Assembly: GCF_000003855.2 (NCBI RefSeq)
Contig: NW_003101650.1
Location: 257,054 to 321,053 of the forward strand
Reading direction: 5' to 3'
Length of the DNA stretch: 64,000 nucleotides
Source: Blastomyces gilchristii SLH14081
Taxonomy: Eukaryota; Ascomycota; Eurotiomycetes; Onygenales; Ajellomycetaceae
Part shown: piece by piece, positions 52,289 through 64,000 of the stretch
How the letters are laid out: every line of letters starts with the position of its first letter
Position numbering within the stretch: the stretch's first letter is position 1
Translations under genes and position numbers: made by a program
The notes under the pieces: model-generated
What the model was told of the DNA's origin: nothing
Database searches by the model: none
What the model saw: the letters and a program-made list of their open reading frames with translations, nothing else

Positions 52289-52727
52289 GATTCTGACCTG
52301 ACACAACGATGTTTCTGCGGGAAACTTCAACTCCCAACTCTTGTTATGGTGATGAACCAGACAGTTAAGAACAGGTTCTTGATATGCACTACATACACCT
52401 AGTTACAATGTGGTGAAGGAACTTGCGCCACACTTCCCGCTCATGTTGTCCCCTGATAACTCTTTTCTGTGGCTTTTCACTCTTGGTCGGGGCGGTGGCG
52501 ACTCAGCTGCTATTAATATTACTCAGTGTACTCCGTAGCGTATCTCCCATAGACAGGTACCTATCATTTTGCATTTTTTGCTCTAATCATGGAATAATAA
52601 CAGTTCCCTTCTGGCTCTCCAGTCCATAGAAAAGTTCAAAAAAGTGCAAAGGATCATATTATTTATTAATTCTTTTTTAAGAAGAAGAAAATAACTCAGA
52701 AGTGGAGGTTCTGTTTTCAAAGGAATG

Positions 52728-52730
<3 letters not shown>

Positions 52731-52783
<53 letters not shown>
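52731..52783. repeat. Homopolymer T(53)
   Basis: Longest homopolymer in the window, in the HELQ-Snt2 intergenic space. Confidence 0.85.
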
Positions 52784-52786
<3 letters not shown>

Positions 52787-53317
52787 TTCCCCCTGCCACG
52801 AGGCAAAAAGATGCGGGCTATAAAACCGGACAGACGGGACGGCGGGTGAGGTTACGAACTTACAGGTAGCGACAGAACACAGTTTTCCCCACACAACTAC
52901 CCACGCTCAAAGTTCTGTACATGCATACATGCATACATACATACATACATAACCCTCTCGTTGTTTTCTCGGTGAGTTGACCATGGCAGTTGTTCGAGAA
53001 GGTCAATCCCATGAGTGATAGATGATTGAGAAAAGCCAATTGATCGAAAACGAGGTCTTGTGTTTGCAGCGTTTTTAGGGTATCGTATCAACCGTCCGAG
53101 CATGAGACGGGGGGGAAGAATAATAATATATACTGGGGACTGCGCGTGTCTGCTGCGCCGCGCGGGGCGTGGGTGTTATTAAAATATAATGATAATTATA
53201 ATCAGAATACGTCTGTCTGTAATCTGTACTCTAAATAATCAGAAGAAGGATAGTTAGTAAGAGTCACACACGGATTGGGTCCTGTCTTCGTACCCCGTAC
53301 CCCCCCGTATGTTGTCT

Positions 53318-53350
<33 letters not shown>

Positions 53351-55860
53351 ATTGCGACACTCGCGATGAAAGGAAAATAATAACCTAAACATAGAGATAT
53401 ATAGAGGAGTATGATATGCCATATTATCATCATCGTGTACTGTGTTAAGAACAGTGTTCAAAATAAGTGCTCCCAAAGCATCTTTTAAACTTAACGTTAT
53501 TATATTATTGAATTTTGTATGTATGTACAATCTCCGTACAGACTAGTTACTCCTTATGCCAAGTTGAGTCCAAAGTTATTTTTCTGAGTTAACTAGTGGA
53601 AGTTAAGTCATTTAAACTTTCTCACCAGACCCAGTCTCATTAATCTTGAAGGGGCGCAGAGTGAAGTAATAATACTACTTGGAATTTGGCGGAGCGGACG
53701 GCACGGTTGACGGTTGAACGGTTTGACAATGAAGGGGGAGGGAGGAAAGAAGGCAATGAGCCAAAATTGAAAAAAAAAAATAAAAATAAAAATAAAAAAT
53801 AAAAAATAAAAAAATAAAGATAAAGTAAAAATAAACCATCACGTATTTTGTGTTTTGATCGAGACGAGACAGAGCGCGGTTGGTAGGTAGGGATGAATAT
53901 GATTGTTTGCTCGAAAAGGTACTGCAGAGTATGTGATCCCCCGCCTCCCGCGAAGTTAATTATAAAGAATGATAACTACTAAAAGGCGCCTTCACCCCCT
54001 TTGACCAGGCGGCGGGGATAGGATAGCCTGATAGGGGAGTCATCTTTTTTGTTCTTTTTCTTTTTCTGCCATATATTTTCTGTTTGCCGGATGCCCTAAT
54101 AACCCAGAAGGAAGTTGGCTGAATATATTTTGTTAATATGTTGTTTTCATAATGGCAATTGCCTGTCCTGTCCTATCAAGTACTGTACGGAGTAGTTAGA
54201 TGTTACATACATTACATAGTACAGCCGGGAGTACTACTGCTTTCAACAGGTTCCGAAGGTACACGTACAGTACACGCATGGAGATGGGGATATCAATACA
54301 TCCCGTGCAAATTGAGGACCGGAAAGAGTAATAATGCCCTCAGCATTTAGGTAACCGTTGTAGTTAACTAGTTATAGGATGTTGCTGGCAATATATTATT
54401 ACTACACAAGAGGGATGTCATGCCATCCTGCCAGCCCCAGGACATGCTATCCTATCCCCACTAATCAGGGCGGGCTTGCTGGGATTAGAAGAGAAACGGA
54501 TAAAATAATTGCTGTCCAGATGCAACCAACAGGTCTGAGGAGAAGTTAACCTCATGGCATGGCATAAGCTGTGGTGGGAAGGGTATTGAGTAGATTATTT
54601 AGAATCATATTATTATTTCTCGTCGTATTAACAATTGTTGTCTAATTTGAAGCGTAATATATAGACTATCTAATATAACAATAATAATAATTATTATTAT
54701 TATTATATCGCACGCACAACCTTAAAAAAAACAGAAGTGGTGGGGTTTGGAACTTCTGCGCCATGATATGATGATGATCCACACCCGCCAGTCAGTGATC
54801 AGTTCCAGTCAGTGATGAGCAGAATCCGCCTACGCGCCCTGGTATTTTTAGAGATTATTATTATTATTATATTATTATTAACATTATTATTGTTAACTAT
54901 TATTTTATTTCCCTCGCGCGAGTTCGTTGGGTCTAGGAGGAATAATAATGATCAAGGCAATGATGGAATAATAACACAGTTCCTCCCTCTGTTTCCTTGT
55001 AGGGCGTCAAGGCCAAACCTTCCCATGTTATCAATTAGTTATCCATATCAGTATCATCATTCATCGTTTACTGTGTATCAAAGAAGACACCAGACCCAGC
55101 TGCTCCTCGTCCAGGGCGGCTGCGACAGACAGACAGACAGACAGAGTAAGTAGTGGGTGAGGGCCTCCTCGACTTTTAGCACTTTTCCCTGCTTCTTGTC
55201 TGCTTCTGCTCTCTTCTTACTTTCATACTTTTTTTACTTTCTGACTTTCTGACTTTACCCGTCTTCCTTTTCTTCTGCTGCTGCTGTTTCTTCTTCTTCT
55301 TCTTCTTCTTCTTCCTTTCTCTCTCCCCCAATTTCTCTCCCTCCCACTAATTTCCTCACTCGGCCCCATAGTTATCTACGTATCTCCATTTCTCAATCTT
55401 CTTCCCATTCTCCCATCTGGCTCCATCTGGGCCTATATCTTCCACACTTCACCCTCCCCTCTAATATCTCTCACTCACTCTCTCCTCCTCCTCCTCCCCC
55501 CCTCCCCCCTTCACCGCTGCCACAACCCTCGCCACAACTTCTTTGATATCAGCCATATCAGCTCATATCGCCGGTCTGGGTCCCCTGCTTTTTGATTCCT
55601 CACCCTGGCTGTTCTTCCCACTCCTCCACTCCTACATACGAACCCCAATCCATACTCATCTCATAGGTACTGTATTTTCCTGCGCGCCTCTTCCTGCTTT
55701 TTCCCTGCTTTTTCCCTTCATCTTCCTCATCTATTATCTCTTCTGTCGCCCTTCCTTCGTCCTTGATTTACTTACTCTCTCTTCACTCCCCCAATATTCC
55801 GTTGGGTTTGTGGTCGCTTTTTCGCCCAACTCAAATGCCAATATCATCCGTTTCCCCACA

Positions 55861-55960
55861 NNNNNNNNNNNNNNNNNNNNNNNNNNNNNNNNNNNNNNNN
55901 NNNNNNNNNNNNNNNNNNNNNNNNNNNNNNNNNNNNNNNNNNNNNNNNNNNNNNNNNNNN
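55861..55960. other. Assembly gap, 100 N
   Basis: One hundred unknown bases, probably a placeholder length. The right flank (55961-56095) is full of G and C runs and looks like low-quality sequence, so the true distance to the Snt2 start is unknown. Confidence 0.95.
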
Positions 55961-56797
55961 GGGGGGGGGATTTTTGGAAGACCAAGGGGGGGGGCTTTTT
56001 GCCCCCCCTTTCGAATAGGTAAAATTTTATTTAGGGTTTTTGTTTTCCCCCCCCAAAAAAAACCCTCCCCCCCCCCCCCCCCCCCCCAGCCGCTAAGCCC
56101 GAAATCTTTCCTGCATCTATCTACCTAGCCTAGGTCCCGTTCCCGTTCTCATTTGCCCTCTCTTTCGGTTTCATTTCTTTTTTTTTTTTACTTTTTTTCT
56201 TTTTTCTTTTGTTTCTTTTGGACACCAAAACCCCCCCCTTCCCTTCCCTTCCCCTCCCCTCCCCTCTTCATCATCCTGACCCTGATCCCCGAGCCTGTTT
56301 CATAGCTGCTCCTGTGCTGCTTCTTTGTATGCTCCTGTGTGTTCCTGGTGTTCCTGGTGTTCTCCGCCCTGCATCCTCCTCCTCTCCATCCTCCCATCCA
56401 TGAAATAGCCACTGCCATTGCCGCCAAAGTCTGTTTGTCGCAGCTCTACTTTTGCCGTGCGGCCGTCATATCCATGGATACATTCCCACGTCCACTTCAG
56501 AACTTTTTCTTTTTTTTTTTTTTTTTGTGTGTGTTCGTTCTCTTGCTGGGTGAACTCCAATCACTATTCTTATCACCACTCTTATTAAACACCACCCACC
56601 ACACTACACTACAACACGCACCACACCACCATCACCATCCATTCCATCATCGTTTCCGCCACTAATACTCACACCCGCCAATCTTAACCTTAACTAACCT
56701 CCACTCTACCCAACAGTCCCCCCCCCCCCCCCCAAAATTGCTGTGGATGTATCACTACGCCAAGCGGTTTTCGCCAGGTTGCGCCTGATTTTTCACA

Positions 56798-59700
56798 ATG
56801 TCCTCGTCGCAGTCGGCCGCTGCGACTCCGGACAGGAACCGTTCCCCCTCCACCAAGGCCTCCGACCAGTTGTCTACCGAAAATGCTTCTTCGCGAAACG
56901 GGATCGTTGACTCGACAGCTCCCAAATCTAACCCGGTCGTAAATGGTCTGCAGTCCCAGCCAATGACGGCCACTACATCTTCTGCGTCCTCTCCAACCTC
57001 AGACACGGTACCCCAGAACATCACCACTCCCTCAGCGACTGGCGCCGTTCCCTATGGTACTCGTTCTAGAAATCGAGTTGGTGGCGCTCGACCGAACTAT
57101 GCGGAGGATCGCGACATTGATGCTGATTACGAACTTGTTGCTTCAATGTCGCGGTCTGGCGGTTCCAAGAGAGCCTCCAACGCAAACCACGGCGCCACAT
57201 CCCCAAGCACAGACAATGACAAGGCGACCGGGATAAGCACGCGAAGACAGGCGACTACGAATAATAGCTCGAGTTCTGCTCCGCAAACGAAAGAACCTAT
57301 CCCCGGAACGTCGTCATTTTCTGCCAATCTCAGTAGCAATAGTTCCACAGCGTCAAAGAAACGAAAACAGCCGGGCTCACACCAATCTACTCCTGCTTCC
57401 TCCACGCCAAACACCATCTCCCTCTCATCCACCAAGAAATTCATCGCGCCCGCAAACACATCGCCCGAATACCAGAAAGCGCATGGGCAGAACATGTTGA
57501 CCTTCAATAATTGTAAGGCATATTTACACCAGGGAAAGCTGAAAGCAGACGATGGCACTATTCTTAGTCTAAATGGTAAGTAAGCTTGCGATATGACGCC
57601 TTACATCCTTAATATGCGAATTATAGTAAATTTCTTTTCCCCACTTATTTGCCGTGACTATCTAACTTGGTCTTCTCTAATCCCTCCGTGCTAGACCATG
57701 TGTATCTGGTCTGCGAGCCGCCCGGCGAACCCTACTACCTTGCTCGCATTATGGAATTCCTGCCGTCCAAAGATAACCCTGACGGACCCATCGAGAGCAT
57801 AAGGGTCAATTGGTACTATCGCCCTCGCGACATCCATCGCAACGTTTCCGATCCGCGCGTCGTCTTTGCTTCAATGCACTCCGATACATGTCCATTGTCA
57901 TCACTTCGCGGTAAATGCCATATCAAACACCAGTCAGAAATCACAAATATGGATGACTACAGAAAATCCAAGGATTGCTTTTGGTTTGAGAAGATGTATG
58001 ATCGCTACATCCAGCGATATTATGACGTTATCCCAACGAGTAAGGTCATAAATGTACCACAACATGTCAAGAAAGTTTTGGATGAGCGGTGGAAGTACGT
58101 GTTGGTTGAGGTAGGCCGGAGAAAGGATTTGACCAGTGCAGTTAAAACCTGCAAAAAGTGTAGTTTGTATGCCGCAAAGTATGTAGCCAGAAATCCCTTC
58201 TCACTTATTATTATTATTATTATTATTTTTGTTTTATTATTATCCTACTTTGGCCGGCTCACTAATACGATTACTAGTACGGATTCTGTGGATTGTGCTG
58301 TTTGTCATAGTACATATCACATGTACTGTGTTCGGCCTGTGCTGCAAAAGAAACCAGCGCGCGGGTTCGCTTGGGCTTGCGCCGCATGCAGTCGCGCCCA
58401 AGAACGAAAGCTGGAGGCAAGGAACACCCCCATTATTGGAGAAGTGTCGGCCGAGACTGAAGTAGAGCCCTGTGAGGAGGAAGAAGAAGATCCCACCGCT
58501 CTAGCGGAAGCCACGCAACGAAGCACACCTGCTCTCCCGGATGTAGTTCGACCTGCCACCAGTGAGCAGATTGCCCAGGCAAAGCTATGGCCTTTTAGGT
58601 ATTTGGGAATACATTGTCGAGTGGAAGACGCTTTGGACTATGACGACAGGATATATCCCCGAGCAAGCTCTCGAATAGGGCCCCGCCACCAAGCGAACGT
58701 TATCCCATGGTATGGCCACCCAGTTCAATATGTCAAAGCTCCCGAACCGAAAAAGAGGAACGTCAAGTCTGCCAATAAGAAGGATCTTAAGCTTTCCAGG
58801 GAAGCTGTTGCTGCGATGGAAGCTGAGAAAGCTGAACGAGCTAAGCGACCGAAGTGGGTCCAAGATGAACCTGTGGGCTATATTCCTCGCGGAGAAGACG
58901 CGCCAGTTACTGTGAACGGCAAACAGATCCGCACCGCAGAGCTGCTTGTTAAGATGCCTGACGCTTCGCAACTTCCCTCTCGCGGTGAAGATGACGCTCC
59001 AGGGTCTTCCATAAGTGATGCAGATCGCGAGAAATTCATCGACGAGTATATGGCCAAAGCCAAAGAGATCGCCCCTTCTCTCAAAGTTGAGAGATATTCT
59101 ACAAATTTCCTGGACAAGGCACTCGAGCTTCTTTACGCAGAGAATTTTAATGTGCAAGCTGCACTGACAAGACTAAAACAAGTCAACAAGTATGCAGATC
59201 TCAAGGAGCCACATCTCCGCCCAGAAGAGGTTAAGGCGTTTGAAAGCGGGGTAGCTTTATACGGGTCCGAGCTCCGGAATGTGACAAAACATGTCGGGAC
59301 TGTCCCACATCGTCACATTGTTCGATATTACTACATGTGGAAAAAGACTCCGAAAGGTCGTCAAATTTGGGGCAATTTCGACGGGCGAAGGGGGAGGAAA
59401 GCAGCGAAACAAGCGGATAGTGCGGTAAAACTGGTTGACGACGTCGCAGATGATTATGACGATTCGGCATTTGATAATGACAAGGCAAAGGACAAAAAAA
59501 GGGGTTTTACATGCAAATTCTGTTCGACGAGGTCGTCAAGACAATGGAGGCGGGCTCCTGGAACTCCTCCTGGTACTGCCGTTTCAACAGACCCGAAACG
59601 AGACAAAGCAGTTCAAAGTCTCACTGTTGCGATTTGTCAACGATGTGCTACTCTCTGGAGAAAGTATGGTATCCAGTGGGAAGATGCTGACGAAGTTGTG

Positions 59701-62308
59701 AAGAAGATTGGTCAAGGGGGAAACAAGTCATGGCGCCGGCGCTATGAGGAGGAGCTACTCATTCAGCTTCTCACCTCGTCTGAGACTGATGTCAAAATCA
59801 ATAGCACTACTGCAACAATAGCCACCTCGTTAGGAATTTCCCTCACAGCCGAAGTGGTTGCACCACCCCCTCCGTCGGAACCACCTAAGAAGAAGGTCAA
59901 GTCATCGGATCAGAATGGTTCCGCTCCTGGAACTAGTACCCCAGCCGAACCCGCTCCTGCTCCGAGAAAGAAGGTGGTTGATAAGCCCGCTGAGCCCCCT
60001 CCAATTGCCCCAGAGCCACCTAGGGTGAAAACTCTTCCATGTGCAGTATGCGACAAAATGGATCCCATGGGCGATCAGCATCTGTCCTGTCGCGACTGCC
60101 GTTTGACTGTTCATCGAGCCTGCTATGGTGTAAGCCCTTCATGGAACTCGTCAAAATGGTTCTGCGATATGTGCTCGAATGACAGGAACCCCGCGATTTC
60201 AACGTCGTATGAATGCGTTTTATGCCCAGTTACGTATACTGAGCATGAGTTGATGGAGCCGCCCAAGGTTTCGCACAAGAAGAAAACAGACCGGGAGCGT
60301 GAAAAGGAGCGTCTGGAGAAAGAAATGGTTGCCGAGGCTAGCAAGCTCTATAAAATACGGCAAAAGGAGGCTGGAAAACCAACGGGTCCGCGCGAGCCGC
60401 TCAAAAGAACTGCGGGTAACAATTGGGTTCATGTTACCTGTGCAGTCTGGGTGCCTGAAATCAAATTTGGAAATGCAAAGGAGCTGGAACCTGCTGAAGG
60501 GTTTGGGCTGATCCCTGCTGAAAGGTTCCAAGATAATTGCAAAATCTGCAAGACGCGACACGGCGCCTGCGTTTCCTGCCATAACACGACTTGCAATGCA
60601 CGGTTTCATGTGGGATGTGCTCGTCAAGCGGGTTACACTTTCGGTTTCGACATTACCCCAGTCAAGAGCACCCGAAGGGATACTGTCAACACGATGAAAT
60701 TGGGCGACGAGGTGGGTGCGGCTACGCCTGCTATTTGGTGTCCTCAGCATCCGATTTCCACTATTGTCCATGAAATGAGCGAGCCTAGTGAGGTTGAGGG
60801 GTTGAATGCGCTACAACTCTATTGCCGGACTTCCAAGCAAGCCGACCTCACACTCACGGGTACTGTCCGGAAAGCTGCGCATGTCCAACAATCCGTTGGA
60901 GTGTCGATTCAGAATGGTTTCCACCCGCCTAACCGACGAGTTTCCGTCAATGGAACTACCCCACACCACAACAGCAAGGATAACAGCCATGTCGCTTCAA
61001 GGCTGTCAACAGAACCCATCCATGGAAGCAGCTCCACTGGTCTGGTCAATGGCGATGCTGTAAACTCCGACCACAACAAAAAGTGTTTCAATTGCAATTC
61101 AACGTTCAGCCCGAAGTGGTGGACGGTCGAGTCGTCTTTGGAATTCTCCGCGGCTAGGGGTGAAAATCGCCTTATGATGAACGGTGTTGCCCCGAAGGAT
61201 GGTCCTGGTTCGGCGTATTCCCACGCAACCCCAACCGCCAGCTCGCCTTTTCAAGCACCATCTGGTCATGTGGAAAAGTTGCCGCCCATTCCTATGATCA
61301 ATGGGGATGTCCTTATGGTGGACGCAGACCGCCAAATTCCATCTACCCAAGACGCTCCACGAAGTTTCCCAAGACCTAGAGCACTACACGAATGCCATAA
61401 ATGCCACGTTAGGAAGCAATCGATATCACCGGTGGAGTCAGAAGTTCGTCCTTCCCCATACAGCGCTAAGCGGGATCCGAGCCTACCTGCTGCCCGTATT
61501 TCTGAGTTCCCTCACCACCAGTATTCGCCATCACCACACGCCCACCCGACACCGCACCCCCCAACTCTACCTATGCCTCCAATCGTACAGATGCACAGCC
61601 ACGGCACTCCAGATTGGCGTCCGGAGTACGAACAACGGCCAGGAGATTATGGGCCACAGCTCATGCGCAATGGCATGCCGCCCGGTGGTCCTCCACCCAG
61701 CGGCCTTCAACCACTTGGACCACGAAATTTCCATGCCGGCCCTCCCCCCCAACCTCCGCAACATTTGAACGGCTACCACCCTTCGCTCCCACCCCACCAC
61801 CAAGGTCATCCGCACGCCCCTCCTCCGCAACAGCACTATGGAAACGGCGTTCCACCTCCACCTCCGCATTCATACTCCGCTCACCAGAGTCCATATGGCC
61901 CGGTCCCCTTACCGCACCAAATGTGCATGGCCTCCACAACCCCACCAGCCAACTCCCTCCGCCCCCTCAAATCGGCCGTACAACGCAGCCGCCCCTTAAC
62001 AACCCCACTTCACCGACCCCCTTATTTCTCTCCGCCACATACATTAAACACCCTCCCTGCCAAATTCTCGCATGTTCTCAGTCGACCGGCCCATTGCACC
62101 AGGCCATCAGTCGCCCTCATCGACGCGCCATAGCCTTGACTCACCGCGCCCGGCCACCCCTGCAGCTGGAGATGAAAACATTTCACCATCGGCCAATGGA
62201 TCTGCGAGGCCTAGTAGTTCCGGACGTTTTCATAACACGAATGTACCAACGAGCGGAGCTGGATCTGGGGCTAGCGCGAGCCCGTCGCTGAAGAACCTAC
62301 TATCATAA
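56798..62308 (+). CDS. SNT2: Snt2-like chromatin protein with BAH, PHD, SANT and extended PHD domains, about 1700 aa
   Basis: In yeast, Snt2 works with Ecm5 and Rpd3 to read histone marks and control stress genes. Exons are 56798-57575, 57695-58178 and 58278 onward. After a disordered Ser/Thr-rich start come a BAH domain (DHVYLVCEPPGEPYYLARIM, VNWYYRPRD, FASMHSD), PHD1 (CKKC then CAVCHSTYHMYCVRP), a SANT segment (VALYGSELRNVTKHVGTVPH), a GATA-like finger (CKFC...CQRC), PHD2 (CAVCDKMDPMGDQHLSCRDC) and an extended PHD (WVHVTCAVWVPEIKFGNAKE). The 99-nt intron 58179-58277 is stopless and in frame. Near 61.93-62.07 kb the frame shifts: the first frame stops at 62133, but another frame from about 62072 continues to ASPSLKNLLS at 62308. 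The latter looks like the true C-terminus. Confidence 0.85.
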
Positions 62309-63115
62309 TAATGTTATCAGACTCGTTCGTGTGTCTCTGTATGTGATATGCATTTGGGTTAAAATTCCCTATTATTCCTCTTATTTTATTCCATTTATTG
62401 CATGGTGTTAACTCGCTAGGCATTATTTGCCCCCCCCCCCCCCTCCTTTTTTTTTTTTTTTTCTTTCCTTCCTCTACTTTGGGTTTTTAGGAATAATCAA
62501 CTCTCTTCTTTCTAGTGGCTTATACTTATGTCTGAGCGAGCCACACTTGTAATGTGGACAGCAAAATAATCTTCTCATTACGTTAACCTTCCTTCCCTTC
62601 TCTAAGGAGGAGGACAGGCAATTTTATTTTTTCCCTTCTTTTTTCCTTTTTCTGTTTTAAGGTGTTATCTTGGTCTAGCTGGATATAATGGGGGGATGGA
62701 TATCATAGATTTGTTATCATTATGAGTAGTAAGTATTTGGAAAGAGATGATTTCCTGCTTTTCTCTTCTTCTCTTTTCTTTTCTTCTCTTCCCTCCTCTT
62801 TTCTGCTTGTGGTGGGTTTGGTGGCCAGGACGATGGATGGTTGATACTTAATCCACTTTTGCTCTTCTGCTCTCTTTTTTCACATTTCTTCCTTCTGTTC
62901 TGTATTACCTCTGGGTGTGTTAGTGCTAATAACGGAATAGAAGTCAGGGAAAATAAACAATTAAAGCTTGAGAATAAATAAGCTTTATGCTATATAAACC
63001 AAGCAAGCAACCCCCCCTTCTTCTCATCTCCTTCTCCGTGAACCTTTTACGATATACAGAGAACTAAGTCTCTCGAACCCCTCGGTCCCCTGTTTAATAT
63101 ATATATATGTCCCCC
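62309..63115. other. Convergent intergenic region Snt2 / nuclease
   Basis: About 800 bp containing C and T runs at 62430-62462, C/T-rich sequence and the 3' regions of both genes. Nothing else was recognised. Confidence 0.5.
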
Positions 63116-63394
63116 TCAGCAAGTCCCCAGCATATCCATCAACGCTTGCTTTTCAGGATCGGTGATTGTCAAATTGTAGGCGGATTTGACTTTGACCCAC
63201 ATGCAGGCGTATGTGCAGTGGTAGGTCGCTGGGGTTGGGTTAGCATGGTTAAAAGGAGGAGGAGGGGAGGGCTCGCGGTGTGAGTGAAAGCAAACTTACG
63301 AAGAGGGGGTTTCCATTTATCTGGTCCTTTGTCGCCCTTTTCTTTGTTGACCTGTTGGTTTTGCAGGGTTAGAAGGGTCAATAATTCCCTCCCC

Positions 63395-63431
<37 letters not shown>

Positions 63432-63899
63432 AACCTTGCCCTGAACAGAAATCAACTGCGGATTCTCCATATCATTCGCAAAGTCCCGCCTCCGCTCCCT
63501 CGTCCACCCCGACGCCCCGCTCTTCCACGCATCACTAAGCGGCACCACATGGTCGATGTCCACATTGCTGGAGCTCGTCAACGTCACGCCGTCATAGGTA
63601 CTATACCACGACCCCGATTTTGGGGAGCAGTTCTTGCCGACTGTTACGTTCATGCCGTCGCGCTTTAACACCGTCTCGCGGGTGTTGCAGGGGCCATTGA
63701 TGGTGATCCAGTGCGGAAATTTAGTGCGGCTGTAGCCAGTCTGGGGCCCCTGCGGGGAGACGACCATTAACTCGAGGAGGCGGCTGGCTTCAGGTGGGCT
63801 GGGGATGTTGGGGGGATCGCGTTTATGGAGGGGGATGGTGGAGGATGTGGTGAGGGCTGTGAGGGCTGCGAGAAGGAGGAAGACAGTGTGAGGGACCAT
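63116..63899 (-). CDS. Secreted HNH-type endonuclease family protein (DUF1524-like), 209 aa
   Basis: Exons are 63899-63435, 63351-63300 and 63228-63116, phases 0 and 1. The N-terminus MVPHTVFLLLAALTALTTSS is a typical signal peptide, followed by a KR site (IPLHKR) for Kex2-type processing. The HNH-like core reads SNVDIDHVVPLSDAWKSGAS, then NDMENPQLISVQGK, then VNKEKGDKGPDKWKPP and TYHCTYACMWVKVKSAYNLT. The D-H-V-V-P-L motif and the downstream N...N...KGD...P pattern are characteristic. Paired Cys suit an extracellular protein. The likely role is extracellular nucleic-acid degradation for nutrition, but activity is not shown. Intron 1 begins GTTGG followed at once by 30 T on the gene strand, an unusual donor neighbourhood. 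Confidence 0.9.
63400..63429. repeat. Homopolymer A(30) inside nuclease intron 1
   Basis: Poly-T on the gene strand beginning five bases after the exon boundary, between donor GTTGG and GAGGGGGGGAGGG. Confidence 0.85.
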
Positions 63900-64000
63900 C
63901 TTGACTTTTTTCTTATTGTTGTTGGTGGTGGTGGTGGGGTGATTTACTACTACTGTCTACTATGGAGGAATAGGGGGAAGGAAAAAAAGGGGGGAGAGCG
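63900..64000. other. Upstream of the nuclease gene to the window end
   Basis: About 100 bp of presumed leader or promoter for the nuclease. On + it is GTT/GGT-rich and then purine-rich. Too short to interpret. Confidence 0.4.

Larger units (their letters stand above)
51092..56797. other. Intergenic region HELQ / Snt2, 5.7 kb
   Basis: It contains the CpG-free block, (ATT)n at about 52234-52288, T53 at 52731-52783, (CTA)n near 53320-53349, (A)nT-rich repeats near 53770-53830, further ATT repeats near 54680-54710, TACGGAGTA sites at 52529 and 54186, and the N gap. From about 55190 to 56790 the + strand is strongly C/T-rich, consistent with promoter and leader of the Snt2 gene. No gene is supported. 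Confidence 0.5.

Noticed and set aside
61614..62291. Separate 225-codon gene overlapping the Snt2 3' end
   Set aside because: It overlaps Snt2 coding sequence in a Pro/His-rich region that is open in several frames. Only its part after about 61957 may belong to Snt2 itself.

Overview
The window is eukaryotic nuclear DNA from a filamentous ascomycete. The genes have short introns of about 50-165 nt with GT...AG ends and CTRAY-like branch points, long CT-rich leaders and large low-complexity intergenic spaces. The gene set (BAH/PHD protein Snt2, Caf120-like PH protein, fungal G-gamma, a HET-domain protein, a fungal SelW-like protein, a HELQ/POLQ-type helicase) fits Eurotiomycetes, and I lean to Onygenales. 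That placement is an inference from gene families and style. There are no ribosomal RNA genes, no intact tRNA genes and no bacterial features.

Layout. 1-3.0 kb: 5' part of a CAF120/SKG3-like gene (-). 7.1-9.3 kb: an unrecognised gene (+), whose 5' end lies in a 630-nt stretch with no CpG. 10.5-13.5 kb: TFIIIA (-) and RNA polymerase common subunit RPB6 (+), divergent around a 342-bp promoter. 14.5-15.9 kb: MFS monocarboxylate-type transporter (+). 16.5-17.4 kb: NatB catalytic subunit NAA20 (-). 18.2-19.6 kb: conserved-looking unknown (+). 20.0-22.5 kb: HET-domain protein (-). 23.5-27.0 kb: eIF3a (-). 27.8-28.6 kb: remnants of a decayed gene (-). 31.3-31.9 kb: G-protein gamma subunit (+). 34.1-34.9 kb: SelW/Rdx-family protein (+). 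36.2-39.5 kb: high-affinity cAMP phosphodiesterase (-). 47.5-51.1 kb: HELQ/POLQ-type DNA helicase (-). 56.8-62.3 kb: Snt2-like chromatin protein (+). 63.1-63.9 kb: secreted HNH nuclease (-).

Intron-exon structures were worked out by hand from splice signals and reading-frame phase. For every complete model except SNT2, whose 3' end is unresolved, exon phases sum to a clean open frame. Functional links: TFIIIA and RPB6 serve the transcription machinery and share one promoter region. G-gamma and the cAMP phosphodiesterase, 4 kb apart, both belong to G-protein/cAMP signalling. RPB6, NAA20 and eIF3a are housekeeping genes.

The non-genic DNA is unusual. Two gene deserts (39.5-47.5 and 51.1-56.8 kb) hold microsatellites and homopolymers up to 53 nt. 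A dispersed 9-mer, TACGGAGTA, occurs about 20 times more often than chance and sometimes as perfect palindromes. There is a foldback (MITE-like) element at 40.55 kb, and a second CpG-free block with a tRNA-like A-box/B-box pair and a (TA)n tail, like a mutated SINE. A 100-bp N gap at 55.86 kb is flanked by poor-quality, homopolymer-rich sequence.
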